Both the position numbers and the translations under genes were made by a program. The notes beneath the pieces are model-generated. The model was not told the DNA's origin. It ran no database searches and saw only the letters and a list, made by a program, of their open reading frames with translations. A stretch of 64,000 bases of DNA from Dermacentor variabilis (taxonomy: Eukaryota > Arthropoda > Arachnida > Ixodida > Ixodidae), in the NCBI RefSeq assembly GCF_050947875.1, contig NW_027460346.1:2608000-2671999 (forward strand), given 5' to 3'. This document shows positions 22,401 through 33,171 of this stretch, piece by piece. Position 1 is the stretch's first letter. Each line of letters begins with the position of its first letter.

Positions 22401-22941
22401 GTTCTGTGCATTACATCATGACTAGTCGCAATCATAACTAAATACAGATTCAACCAAGGAGACTATTTAAAACCAGTAACAGATAATTAGAATCGAAAGA
22501 TGTATTTAAGCAACAAGTCCTTCACGCTGCAAGGAAGGTTACTGTACAGCACAAGTTTTGTTTTGCATGTGCACATGCCCTCCTCCTTAAGTGGAGAGAA
22601 TCTTAATAATACTTTTGGTTTTATACTTGTGCTTTCACTGCATGTGACAGTCAAGCTTATCTGGTCTCTAAATTCAGGTTTTCAACATCTGCTGCCTTTA
22701 TTTTAATACAGTAGTTATTGTGACATTCTAATATTGTAGTTATAAATGGTCTGGACAACTCTTCTTGCCATCAATATAAAATTTCTCCCATTAGGAGCAT
22801 TGTTCCGGCTACATTTCTGGTACACAAATGCCACCTGTTAACTTTGCCAATGTACACATGTTTGTATGAATAGACTTGTTTACTCTGAACAAGTACAATC
22901 TCTTTAGTGCATAGCTCATTTTGCCTAAAAATATCATGCAG

Positions 22942-23041
22942 GCTCCGGTCACGTGAGCAGCACAAACAACCCACATGGAGCTGTGTGTTGCCAGTTCCTG
23001 ACGACCAAGAATGTGGTGCTGCGACTACAGAGCACACAAGT
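22942..23041 (+). CDS. Possible transposase exon 4
   Basis: A 100-base open segment is bounded by atcatgcag and gtaggt. It would encode LRSREQHKQPTW...DDQECGAATTEH. Support is only from the splice signals and openness; no domain is visible. Confidence 0.3.
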
Positions 23042-24042
23042 GTAGGTATCCCTTATCTGGACAGATTACAAAGCTTTTAGGACTTCACACTGTTTGCTAT
23101 TGTAGAGTCCAATATTCACAACTTGCAACGGATACACACAAAATGTTAGACAAACACTCACTACAAACTGTTTATTGCCACAAACAGAAGCCAACCTTTA
23201 TGCCTTGATGCCCTTGTGTACCTTTATCATTAAAAAAATTTTTAAGCATTCCTCGACAAGATAATGTTATAAGCTAAGATAGTATTATAGACTTCTAGCA
23301 GCTGACCCTACAACTTAAATAGGAACAATCTTTAGTGCTAACTAATTCACAGTGGCAGTTGTTTACCTATGGTGTTACCAGGAGCTGAACATATTTGGAT
23401 GTTGCTTACAGCAATAAGAATGCTTTTTAACACTCCATACAGCTACCGGTGTGTTGAACATTTTCAGGGTGACTTTCACCAAAACAAGAGCTGAGAACAG
23501 CTCCATTCTCTGTCTCTGAAAGAAGGTCTGCCCCTAAAAAGAAATGTCACAGCCTCGGTGTAGATGAAATATGCACTTGAATATGCAGCAACTCCCATTG
23601 CATACCTGTTATGGCCATGCAACACATGTTGTAACAGCTGTTCATAGCAGTAATTCTAAGATGTCTAGCAACCAGGAAAATCCTATCAGGAAATTCGGTG
23701 TTTCAGGAAAGATTAGGCAAATGCCAGAACATTTCTGAGAACTCGGGAAAACTTTGCTTCAGTGTTATGACGAGGAATACAAGCATTTTATTGATGCTTC
23801 TATTGCCAACGTGCCACAAAGTTTCTCAAGCTAAAATCACAGTCGCAGCACTGACCACGCGAAAGGGTGCGCCATTGTCTTCATGGTCACAGCTTATTAT
23901 GGCAAGAGGGTTATGCGTGTGTATTCGTACATTTATGCACACATCCATGCAATACCTACATGTGCACACCCTACACAAATAAGCTTCACTAGTGTTTATG
24001 CCAACTGCCTTAGAAAGTTGCGTTCATTATTTAACCAGTAAG
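23042..24042 (+). other. Transposase intron, 5' of the nested RTE element
   Basis: AT-rich; no supported feature. Confidence 0.5.
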
Positions 24043-25945
24043 ACATCATCATCATCATCATCAGCCTAGTTACGCCCACTGCAGGGCAAAGGCCTCTCCC
24101 ATACTTCTCCAACTACCCCGGTCTTGGACTAATTGTGGCCATGTTGTCCCTGCAAACATCTTAATTTCTTCCGCCCACCTAACTTTCTGCCGCCCCCTGC
24201 TACGCTTCCCTTCCCTTGGAATCCAGTCCGTAACCCTTAATGACCATCGGTTATCTTCCCTCCTCATCACATGTCCTGCCCATGCCCATTTCTTTTTCTT
24301 GATTTCAACTAAGATGTCGTTTACCCGCGTTTGTTGCCTCACCCAATCTGCTCTTTTCTTATCCCTTAACGTCACACCCATCATTCTTCTTTCCATAGCT
24401 CGTTGCGTCGTCCTCAATTTCAGCAGAACCCTTTTCGTAAGCCTCCAGGTTTCTGCCCCATATGTGAGTACTGGTAACACACAGCTGTTATACACTTTCC
24501 TTTTGAGGGATAGTGGCAACCTGCTGTTCATGATTTGAGAATGCCTGCCAAACGCACCCCAGCCCATTCTTATTCTTCTGGTTATTTCAGTCTCATGATC
24601 CGGATCCGTGGTCACTACCTGCCCTAAGTAGATGTATTCCCTTACCACTTCCAGTGCTTCGCTACCTATCGTAAACTGCTGTTCTCTTCCGAGACTGTTA
24701 AACAATACTTTAGTTTTCTGCAAATTAATTTTCAGACCCACTCTTCTGCTTTGCCTCTCCAGGTCAGTGAGCATGCATTGCAATTGGTCTCCTGAGTTAC
24801 TAAGCAAGGCAATATCATCAGCGAATCGCAAGTTGCTAAGGTATTCTCCATCAACTTTTATCCCCAATTCTTCCCACTCCAGGCCTCTGAATACCTCCTG
24901 TAAACATGCTGTGAATAGCATTGGAGATATCGTATCTCCCTGTCTGACGCCTTTCTTTATAGGGATTTTGTTACTTTCTTTGTGGAGGACTACGGTGGCT
25001 GTGGAGCCACTATAGATATCTTCCAGTATTTTTACATATGGCTCATCTACACCCTGATTCCGTAATGCCTCCATGACTGCTGAGGTTTCGACTGAATCAA
25101 ACGCTTTCTCGTAATCAATGAAAGCTATATATAAGGGTTGGTTATATTCTGCACATTTCTCTATCACTTGATTGACAGTGTGAATATGGTTTATTGTTGA
25201 GTAGCCTTTACGGAATCCTGCCTGGTCCTTTGGTTGACAGAAGTCTAAGGTGTTCCTGATTCTATTTGCGATTACCTTAGTAAATACTTTGTAGGCAACG
25301 GACAGTAAGCTGATCGGTCTATAATTTTTCAAGTCTTTGGCGTCCCCTTTCTTATGGATTAGGATTATGTTAGCGTTCTTCCAAGATTCCGGTACGCTCG
25401 AGGTTATGAGGCATTGCGTATACAGGGTGGCCAGTTTCTCTAGAACAATCTGACCACCATCCTTCAACAAATCTGCTGTTACCTGATCCTCCCCAGCTGC
25501 CTTCCCCCTTTGCATAGCTCCTAAGGCTTTCTTTACTTCTTCTGGCATTACCTGTGGGATTTCGAATTCCTCTAGGCTATTCTCTCTTCCACTATCGTCG
25601 TGGGTACCACTGGTACTGTATAAATCTCTATAGAACTCCTCAGCCACTTGAACTATCTCATCCGTATTGGTAACGATATTGCCGGCTTTGTCTCTTAACG
25701 CACACGTCTGATTCTTGCCAATTCCTAGTTTCTTCTTCACTGTTTTTAGGCTTTCTCCGTTCCTGAGAGCCTGTTCAATTCTATCCATATTATAGTTTCT
25801 GATGTCCGCTGTCTTACGCTTGTTGATGAACTTAGAAAGTTCTGCCAGTTCTATTCTAGCTGTAGGGTTAGAATAGAACTGGCACCTTTCACTAAATAGC
25901 TGACAAAATTCGCCCTTTGCTTGAGTTGAGTTGTTGGATGTGGTT
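24043..25945 (-). mobile_element. RTE-clade LINE, 5'-truncated, nested in a transposase intron
   Basis: A minus-strand insertion ending in a CAT/GAT microsatellite (24043-24063 on the plus strand) after the RTE terminal sequence. The 5' end is near 25945, where the frame upstream of the RT ends at a TAG. The endonuclease domain is missing, as in a typical 5'-truncated insertion. No target duplication could be recognised. It lies antisense to the host transposon's transposase. Confidence 0.85.
24070..25788 (-). CDS. RTE-clade reverse transcriptase (572 codons, open)
   Basis: The frame is uninterrupted from ATG 25788 and remains open about 150 bases further upstream. It contains the RT motifs in order: GKAAGEDQVTADLL, YRPISLLSVAYK, QAGFRKGYSTINHIH, FIDYEKAFDSV (catalytic Asp), GVRQGDTISPMLF and LRFADDIALL (catalytic Asp pair). 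The RTE C-terminal block YGAETWRLTK...WAGHVMRR and a final Trp-rich segment follow. It lacks the N-terminal endonuclease, so it cannot be autonomous. The intact frame contrasts with the broken RTE copies at 6030 and 34260 and suggests a more recent insertion. Confidence 0.92.
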   Translation of the reverse strand: MDRIEQALRNGESLKTVKKKLGIGKNQTCALRDKAGNIVTNTDEIVQVAEEFYRDLYSTSGTHDDSGRENSLEEFEIPQVMPEEVKKALGAMQRGKAAGEDQVTADLLKDGGQIVLEKLATLYTQCLITSSVPESWKNANIILIHKKGDAKDLKNYRPISLLSVAYKVFTKVIANRIRNTLDFCQPKDQAGFRKGYSTINHIHTVNQVIEKCAEYNQPLYIAFIDYEKAFDSVETSAVMEALRNQGVDEPYVKILEDIYSGSTATVVLHKESNKIPIKKGVRQGDTISPMLFTACLQEVFRGLEWEELGIKVDGEYLSNLRFADDIALLSNSGDQLQCMLTDLERQSRRVGLKINLQKTKVLFNSLGREQQFTIGSEALEVVREYIYLGQVVTTDPDHETEITRRIRMGWGAFGRHSQIMNSRLPLSLKRKVYNSCVLPVLTYGAETWRLTKRVLLKLRTTQRAMERRMMGVTLRDKKRADWVRQQTRVNDILVEIKKKKWAWAGHVMRREDNRWSLRVTDWIPREGKRSRGRQKVRWAEEIKMFAGTTWPQLVQDRGSWRSMGEAFALQWA

Positions 25946-27074
25946 ACCTATCCTGCGCTCAGATGGTAAACACAATAAAGTTGCAACGCTGGCTCTGTAG
26001 AAAAGATTACAAGAATATTGAGGGACATACCGGAGTGATTCCTATTATGTCTGTACATGTGAGTGCTACATAAGTGCTTATTTCATTTGTCATCTAGCTT
26101 TTGTTAAGGACCAACGGCTCTTTTCTCCCCTCCCTCTTGTTTTCATCCAGTGTTACAAAGGTTGCACACTCATTTCAACTTGCACTGCCGGCCCTTGCAT
26201 TAGCACTCAAGTTCACTCACTCTCTTTATGGCCATTTACTTTCATGTCAATTTTCGCTGATCACTTCACACTGATATCCACTCCTCAGAAGCAAGTGTGG
26301 TAAACCATGCATGATCACGTTTCTACTCTACATTTCTTCAGTAGTGCTTGCAGTGTGAGAGTAAAATAGGACAAGTGATTGCTACGCTGCTGTTGCTTTG
26401 CATAGCGCAAAAACGAAGTTGAAAGGAGAAATAGCAAGAAGGTAATCCCACTGTGGTTTTGAATTTGTGCAGGTAGGAACGCAGACAGACCCTTGCACAT
26501 GGTTCTCGGAGGTGGACATGCCGAGCCTGTTCTTTTGTTGCTTAAAAGAATGCGAAGCTGAGACGCAGGTAGGCTGGGGCCTACTGGAGTAGCTTGTAAA
26601 CATATGATCTCGCATGTGCTTGTTTACTGTGATGCAAAGCTACCTTTCTTCAATCACTTTAGTAGGATAGGCTTTTCAGTCCATTGTGTTCAGTAGTCGT
26701 CATTTTACAATGGTGCAATAACTGCTGAATAAAACAATAAATGACTACTGTCATACTCAGCCATTAGCTTATATCCTGCTGACTGATGAATGAATGTTTG
26801 CAGTAAGACTACAATCTGTACCCAGAGACTTCCTAATTTAATCTTAACATAAAATTTTCTACTGGCATGGCTACACTTTCGTTTCATTGAATTTCACTCC
26901 ATTACTCGAATATGCCATTGATTGATTGTCTTAAGTATTACATGCTGTGCCGAATCCACTTTCCTGTCACGTTGATATAACTTGTCCAAAGTGTTTCTCA
27001 ATCTTGAAGCAATGTTTGGGCAAATAGTGTCTTTAAGATTGTTTTGTGTGTTCATTTGGTAACGTCTGCTCTAG
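25946..27074 (+). other. Transposase intron, 3' of the nested RTE element
   Basis: AT-rich. Ends at the acceptor ctgctctag before the catalytic exon. No other feature seen. Confidence 0.5.
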
Positions 27075-28100
27075 GTTGTTCTTCCCTGCAAAAAAGAAAG
27101 CAAGGATGCATCATGGGGAACATCCTATGATGTCAAGGACGCTGCATGTGACCCTGTGAATGTCGACCACACTATCTCAACCGCAGGCTTCCGTGGTTAT
27201 GCCAGTGTCTCATCCTGCCCCAGTGAAAAAGCTGCAGACATACTTAAGTGTATTGCTGGGGTTTCACTGAGTGTTTTTACAAAGCTGCAAGGCATTGTAG
27301 TTCAGGCGCTCAATGTTAACGGGAAAGAGGAAACCGTAAGTGCTTCGAACAAAAATGCTTATTTTTTTAATGAAACTAAAGCTAAACTTGTCCTACGCAT
27401 CCTTAGCAGTGTTTTTTGGTTTGCACAGAACCACATGTTCTAGGCATTTTCTGCTGATCCTTGCCACTCTCCATGCAAAACTGCGGCCTGGAATTTACTG
27501 GCCGTCACGGTCAACCACACAGCTGATGATGCCTGACTGCTTCAAGCCAGACTATGTAAACTGCAGGGTTGTCATTGACTGCACAGAAGTGCCCTGCGCA
27601 GCACCAAGCACTGTCCATGAGAAAGTGCTCATGTATTCTAGTTACAAAGGAAATTATACTGTGAAATTCCTTGTAGGAATAATGCCAAGTGGCATCATAA
27701 GCTATGTGTCAAGGCCTTATGGTGGCCGTGCCACCGACTCTCTCATTACATCTGACTGTGGCATACTGCACATGCTTGAGCCAGGAGACCTTGTGCTTGC
27801 TGACAAGGGCTTTCCTCAAATCAGGAGTGCTCTTGTGGAGCGAGGAGTTAAGCTTCAGATGCCTATCTTTGCATGATCAAATGAGCCTTTCACGCGTGAG
27901 GAGGTTCTGAGCACATACAAGATAGCAAGTGCAAGAATATACATGTTGAGCGATGCATACAGCGTATGAAGCTTTACGGGATATTGTCAGAAAGACTGTC
28001 TGCTGATCTACTTCCTCATATTGGCAAAATCATTGACGTGTGCAGTGCTGGCAAATTTGCAGGCTCCAATTATGAAAGACAAAGATTAGTTGGCATGCAA
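27075..28100 (+). pseudogene. DDE_4 transposase, catalytic exon, copy 2 (disabled)
   Basis: The exon opens with VVLPCKKE and continues to CIAGVSLSVF. Then, after a frame change at an A-run near 27346-27355, comes a helix-turn-helix of the HTH_Tnp_4 type (LMKLKLNLSYASLAVFFG). The catalytic domain follows: first Asp in VVIDCTEV (27577-27579), YKGNYTVKFLVG, and second Asp in LADKGFP (27802-27804). A TGA at 27874-27876 ends the frame. The third motif (VER, Glu) lies downstream, with a 2-base insertion near 27942 compared with copy 1. The tail frameshift near 28047 is shared with copy 1. DDE_4 transposases excise and integrate DNA; this one cannot be made as one chain. Confidence 0.9.
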
Positions 28101-28118
28101 CAAAATGTAAATGGCTTC

Positions 28119-29189
28119 TGTAATAGTGCTTTGTACATATCCATTCCATTAGAAAAGAATGGTGCTGTAGCCCATATTCGCAAACTCTTTTTTTTACTCA
28201 GTGCTACATCTTGTCTGTAGAGGGAAAGAAACACTCTACCACCCCTCGCGGTTCCCTAAATTTCAGAGTTACAGAAAGTATTTTATATGCTAGGAGGGCA
28301 TTTCAATTCAGAAGTTAGTTGCGAGTAATGGCCTTAATCTGATGTCATACCTTTTTATATGGGCCTTAGTCTGATGTGTGTACCTCTGGGAAAACTAAGC
28401 TGTAGTGTATTGTTGCATGTTTACTACTAGTGCACCAAGCTGCAGGCTATAATATGCTTCTTTATCCTAATTGTTCAGTGTTTGTGGGGCACGTGCAGAA
28501 CACGTGGTCACCAAATTGAAGTGATGCATTATGTAGCGTATGCATATGAACCTAGTCTGTAGCATTTGTATTCGAGCCCGCTTGGCTATTTATTCATCTT
28601 GTGAATTTGTAAGTTGTTTCACAACTTGTTTTTCTCACTGTGAGTTGGACTGTGAGTCATTCCCTGTAATAGTGCCTTGTACATATCCATTCCATTAGAA
28701 AAGAATGGTGCTGTAGCCCATATTCGCACTCTTTTTTTACTCAGTGCTACATCTTGTGTCCGTAGAGGGAAATAAACACTCTACCGCCCCTCACGGTTCC
28801 CTAAATTTCAGAGTTAGAGAAAGTATTTTATATGCTAGGAGGGCGTTTCAATTCAGAAGTTAGTTGTGAGTAATGGCCTTAATCTGATGTCATACCTTTT
28901 TATATTGGCCTTAGTCTGATGTGTGTACCTCTGGGAAAACTAAGCTGTAGTGTATTGTTGCGTCTTATTACTAGTGCACCAAGCTGCAGGTTATAATATG
29001 CTTCTTTATCCTAATTGTTCAGTGTTTGTGGGGCACGTGCAGAACACGTGGTCACCAAATTGAAGTGATGCATTATGTAGCATATGCACATGAAACTAGT
29101 CTGTAGCATTTGTGTTCGAGCCCGCTTGGCTATTCATCTTGTGAATTCGTAAGTTGTTTCAAACTTGTTTTTCTCACTGTGAGTTGGAA
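28119..29189 (+). repeat. Tandem duplication of about 530 bp, only in copy 2
   Basis: Bases 28119-28649 recur from 28664 to about 29189, separated by 14 bases. Copy 1 has the segment once (from about 359). The two units differ by scattered substitutions, so the duplication is not brand new. Confidence 0.9.
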
Positions 29190-30567
29190 TTGTTTTTTGC
29201 AGTATTTTTGTAACAGATTTTATTGACTTTGCAAATGTTTGTGAAGACCATTTGTAATTTATCCAGCTGTACAACAACACTAAACTTCCTTTGTTTCATC
29301 TTCTCATTATGCTGCTTGTTCATGGTAGTGCACGTAACTGTGCATGCATTTATACAGCTTTGAGATTTGTGACAGTGCAACACATTTTATTATTTTCACA
29401 TCAATATAAATGTTGACCAACCAGTAATGTGACAATGTATGATGTGATGATGTGTAGCAAGTGAAAAAAACATTTGTTTTGTTCTGAATGGTGTGTAACC
29501 ATTTTTGATAGAGCTGTACCCATTTCTCTAGTAGTAGTTTAATTTTTCCGGCTTTAGTGGTTACTCACGTTTTGTACACTTTGTGTTGCCCGTGCAGATG
29601 CCACTTTATATTTTGTAGTAGAAATTGTGTCCTCTGTGTACCCATGTAGGCTTCTATGGGACAGAAATGTGAAAATGGCACAAAACAGAGCACACCATTT
29701 TTGCAAAAATACAGGGTTTGGCACAACTGTCTGACTGATTTTCTGTATCAAGCATCCAGTATACATATGCACTTTGTGCTAGAAGAAAGCAAGAACTGGC
29801 TGGGCTCTAACACTCAGAAACACGCACATGCCATGAATGCAGAAAAGCAATTGGACTTCGCTGCAGCACAGCAAACATATGCTCCACATCTTTTTGAGAC
29901 TAAAACTGGGTATATAAGCGGTTTCTCGGCCGTTACGTTTCGTGCGGCTACCACCCAGATGAGGACATGCGTTCTTACATTTCCTCTCCAACAGTTCAGT
30001 TTGATATGTAATAGTGCTGCGTTAAAAAGCAATGTGACATATAAGTCTCACAAATGCATAGCTCCCCATTAAGACAGACAAAACAACTTACTGGCATCAG
30101 TCACTTAGTTGATACAGCACCTGGCTGTTAGAAAATTTTTCTATTAAGTATTTGCAGAAGGAGCTGAAAATCTATGATATTGCCAGGGGCAGGCTAAGGA
30201 AAAGCTTGAACACAGAGACCTTAAAATTTACCTTGTTTAATTGTATGTAAAAAATGTACATAAAATTGAACGTAGAAATTACATGGCCGACTCCAGTAAG
30301 TCATTCCCTTTCATTTTTTGACGGGTCCAGTGCATCTGGGAGGCGTACATATGACGTTTCTTTTTAATGCAGCAGCATTATAAAGATCACACTTGGCCTT
30401 TAGTGATGTAAATGTAAGGGTGCACACCCTCAGCTGGAAAGGACTCTTAGTGACGAACAGACACAATTTACACATTTGTGTGTAAAGTACCTCGAAATGT
30501 TAACTATATGTGGTTCTACCATGTGTAGGTACAAAAATTTAAGTGGGAGTTGTCGCCATCCTTTGAG
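29190..30567. other. Spacer between convergent transposon genes, copy 2
   Basis: Counterpart of about 890-2231. A 138-codon plus-strand frame at 29656-30072 is open here but is broken by extra TA bases in copy 1 and has no recognisable domain. I do not call it a gene. Confidence 0.5.
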
Positions 30568-31704
30568 TTAATGCTGGTAAAAAGTGCTTAAATGCTCAAG
30601 TCGGGGGATGGCCTGTGCAATAAAGTCATTGTCAAGTGGCACTTCAATGCAGAACTGTTGGGCCCGTGAATAGACATAGAAAAAGCACTTGTTGAGGCCA
30701 AGAACGTACAGTGATATCTGCACTTGGGTGTAGTACTTGTGCGATGGCTTTAGTTCTACACACCCATTTCGGAACACCAGGTGTAAAACATTTGACACGG
30801 CTGCCTTGCTGTCAACAATTGCTTTGTCCCTGCACGAATAGGGACACTTCACTTCCAGTAATGACAATGTGGAGCCTTGCAAAACTACTGCGTCTGGTGT
30901 GCAACAAAGCCATGGCTGCTCCAGCATTATATGAAGCCCACATTTCCTAATTTCAGCCCCTGTGCTCTTTGCAAAACAGGAGACGGCTTCGTCTTCAAGG
31001 GCTATTCCATAAGCTGTTGCTTGTGAGTAAAATGATTTGGCAGAAAGGAAGCTTTTCGCCAATACATTATATTCTTTCCTGGAACGCAAAATATCGTGAG
31101 GCTGGCTACTTGCTGATATGCGGCTGGCTCTCATTTCTTTCCAGTGCACCATGTCTCGACCTGGGTCCCGTGTTTTCTTTTCTGTGTCTGCTATTTCCTT
31201 GGCAGTCATCACAATGTTTGCCATGTAATAGCACATCTCCTCGTCTGCGTTAGGTTGCATGCTATTTGCACGGTGCAGTTCAGAAAGACGAAAATGTCCC
31301 TTTACAATCTGTTCCTCGTGCACCAGAACTTCTTGTTCAGCATATTTAGGAATTGTCACTGATAGCTCATGTTTTATGGCTGTTACAAGCGAGCAGTTGT
31401 GTTCCCACAAGCCATCAAGTAATTCAGCTACCACAGTTGCATCCTGACTAGGTGGAGCATCGGGTGGCAGTTGCACAATGTCTTCCACTGCCTTGCCAAG
31501 GAAGCCGTCCAAACATGATCCCTTCTTGTACGTTCCAAGTGCACGCACAGAAGGCTTGCCCCAGAGCCTTGGGCCACTTGTGCATGACCTGTTTTCTTCA
31601 CTGTTGATGTAAAGGACGACGACGGCAATGTGCTTGCACCGTCCAACTTTACCTGCCTTGCAGGTGCAGAGTGCATCTTGCAGCAAAAAGTCAGGTACTG
31701 ATGC
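30568..31704 (-). CDS. SWIM zinc finger-YqaJ nuclease, exon 2, copy 2
   Basis: With exon 1 (32804-33010) this gives a predicted 447-residue protein. The SWIM motif C82-x-C84...C92-x-H94 follows the splice directly and would bind nucleic acid or protein. A YqaJ-like restriction-endonuclease fold occupies about residues 245-430. Visible motifs are GIALEDEAV, CTPDAVV (acidic metal ligand), LLEVKCPY (Glu/Lys pair) and YYTQVQ. YqaJ nucleases process DNA ends in phage recombination; in ISL2EU elements the partner's role in transposition is unproven. The frame is open throughout, but a 7-base deletion near 30592 replaces the last residues present in copy 1. The acceptor tttgctttcttgcag and phase 0 fix the exon start. 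Confidence 0.88.
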   Translation of the reverse strand, partial: ASVPDFLLQDALCTCKAGKVGRCKHIAVVVLYINSEENRSCTSGPRLWGKPSVRALGTYKKGSCLDGFLGKAVEDIVQLPPDAPPSQDATVVAELLDGLWEHNCSLVTAIKHELSVTIPKYAEQEVLVHEEQIVKGHFRLSELHRANSMQPNADEEMCYYMANIVMTAKEIADTEKKTRDPGRDMVHWKEMRASRISASSQPHDILRSRKEYNVLAKSFLSAKSFYSQATAYGIALEDEAVSCFAKSTGAEIRKCGLHIMLEQPWLCCTPDAVVLQGSTLSLLEVKCPYSCRDKAIVDSKAAVSNVLHLVFRNGCVELKPSHKYYTQVQISLYVLGLNKCFFYVYSRAQQFCIEVPLDNDFIAQAIPRLEHLSTFYQH

Positions 31705-32803
31705 CTGCAAGAAAGCAAAAATTGTAAGCACTTCCTTTCGCATGCTAGCTGCTTTGATTACCATAGCACTTAGACCGAACACAAGCACAATTTGAGTTCT
31801 GATATTATATTTTCAGTTTTCTGGTAAGTTACAAATATGCTTCTTCACCCTCCCCCTTTTTTTCACAATTTACAATAGCTCGAATAATGACTCGCGAAAC
31901 TCGACATATGCAGGGGTTAAGATAGTGGGCGTACATGAGCCCTCCCCAAAAATAAATCGAAAAAAAGGTACATTAAAAGCTTGCAGCGCAATTGTGACCT
32001 GTGCAAAACTAAATATAGCTTTGGTGCATGTTGAGCTTAAGACAATAATATAGTTATCGCGGACACCTTAGAAAATGCTAGTCCGCAAAAAAAAAACTGC
32101 TACCGTGCCCGCGATGCAATGTAGAAAAACCTGCACCGGCAAACTGCTATAAAACAATATGGACCTTGCATCTCTGACGAAATTCCGCGTAAAGACGAAG
32201 AAACAGAGAACCTATGTAAAGCATCCGAATTATTGCTACGCGCATTAGACGATGAAACGAATTCCGACGTTGCTGCCCTACCCATCTAACTTGGCCGACG
32301 CTGCCCCGCCTTCAAATATATCGTGTGGATTCTCTCATCAGTAACATTAAAAGGCCAAAATACTCATACTACAGCTGTGTATGATTTAAAGCAGACCACT
32401 AAGAGAATTTCAAGTAGCCAGAAATGCAGCGTGTAGTGCAATTCGACGAACGCAGCGGAACTGCATCGGTGGTGCAGCACTAACTCGCCCTTTTATTCAC
32501 CCGTACGATTGGCGATTTTCTTGACGAGGGCACGCTTCTCCATTTACAATTTCACAACTGCTTTTGAGGCAACTGTGATGGTACTTATTCGGCGCTGTCG
32601 CGTGTAATCAGCGGTAGCAAGATCGCTACAATGTGTGCCGGCATCGTGCCGTGCGGAGTAGTTTGATTATCAGTCCGCCCGGTTAAACGACGTGCATTTA
32701 TTATTAAGGTACAGAAACAGCAATTCGGCATGCGTCGAATTTTAAGAACAACAAAAAACGAATGAGACATCGCATTAGTCAACGAAACAAAGCGGCTACT
32801 TAC
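31705..32803 (-). other. Intron of the SWIM-YqaJ gene, copy 2
   Basis: Bounded by gtaagt (32798-32803, minus strand) and tttcttgcag (just above 31704). Same length class and position as in copy 1. No inserted element. Confidence 0.78.
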
Positions 32804-33010
32804 CACGAGCTCCACTTCGTAACTGGGCTTTGTTACGCTCGTCTGAGGGACGCACATGGCACGTATGCGGACTGGGTTGTCCCAAATTCCTTTAACGTCA
32901 TGCACATGTCCACTTTCATAGAGGGCCACGCCTTTCCTGCAGCTGTCGCCACAGAAGTAGCTGCCTGGCATTTGAATGAAGGGGAAATCGCAGCCTCGGA
33001 CTTCAGCCAT
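32804..33010 (-). CDS. SWIM-YqaJ gene, exon 1, copy 2
   Basis: 69 codons from ATG 33010 to GTG|gtaagt, phase 0. It carries the segment GHVHDVKG...VRIRAMCVPQ...YEVELV, the part of a SWIM domain upstream of the zinc ligands. Joining it to exon 2 places that segment a normal distance from CTCKAG, which supports the splice. The start ATG lies about 140 bases inside the transposon's right end, so its promoter probably overlaps the terminal repeat. Confidence 0.78.
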
Positions 33011-33146
33011 CCCCTTGCTGCAAAGCGTTGTCGGCTGCTGCGGCCTCCCATGGGTATCCCCGAGGGCGCCCGCTAGGTGGCCATCAGTGGCGCCTCTATA
33101 GGCGGTGCACGCGGCGTTAATATAGCGTATAGCGTACGCTATAGTT

Positions 33147-33171
33147 GCGGACGCTAAACTAAAACTGTCTA
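33147..33171 (-). repeat. Right terminal inverted repeat of the ISL2EU-like element with TA
   Basis: Outer end ctaaaactgtc followed by TA at 33170-33171. Reverse complement pairs with 18235-18259 at 23 of 25 positions. Confidence 0.8.

Larger units (their letters stand above)
18237..33169. mobile_element. ISL2EU-like DNA transposon (THAP-DDE_4 transposase plus SWIM-YqaJ nuclease)
   Basis: The limits are set by the inverted repeats at 18235-18259 and 33147-33171, each bordered by TA. Inside are a plus-strand THAP/DDE_4 transposase gene in several exons (20304 to about 28100) and a convergent minus-strand gene with SWIM and YqaJ domains in two exons (30568-33010). This gene pair is the one described for the ISL2EU superfamily. 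The length of 14.9 kb includes a 1.9-kb nested RTE element and a 0.5-kb internal tandem duplication. The transposase has several disabling lesions, so the element is not autonomous now. A degenerate second THAP domain lies near the left end. Confidence 0.75.

Noticed and set aside
29656..30072. 138-codon plus-strand ORF in the transposon spacer
   Set aside because: Broken in copy 1 by extra TA bases, no domain, and it lies in probable 3' untranslated sequence.
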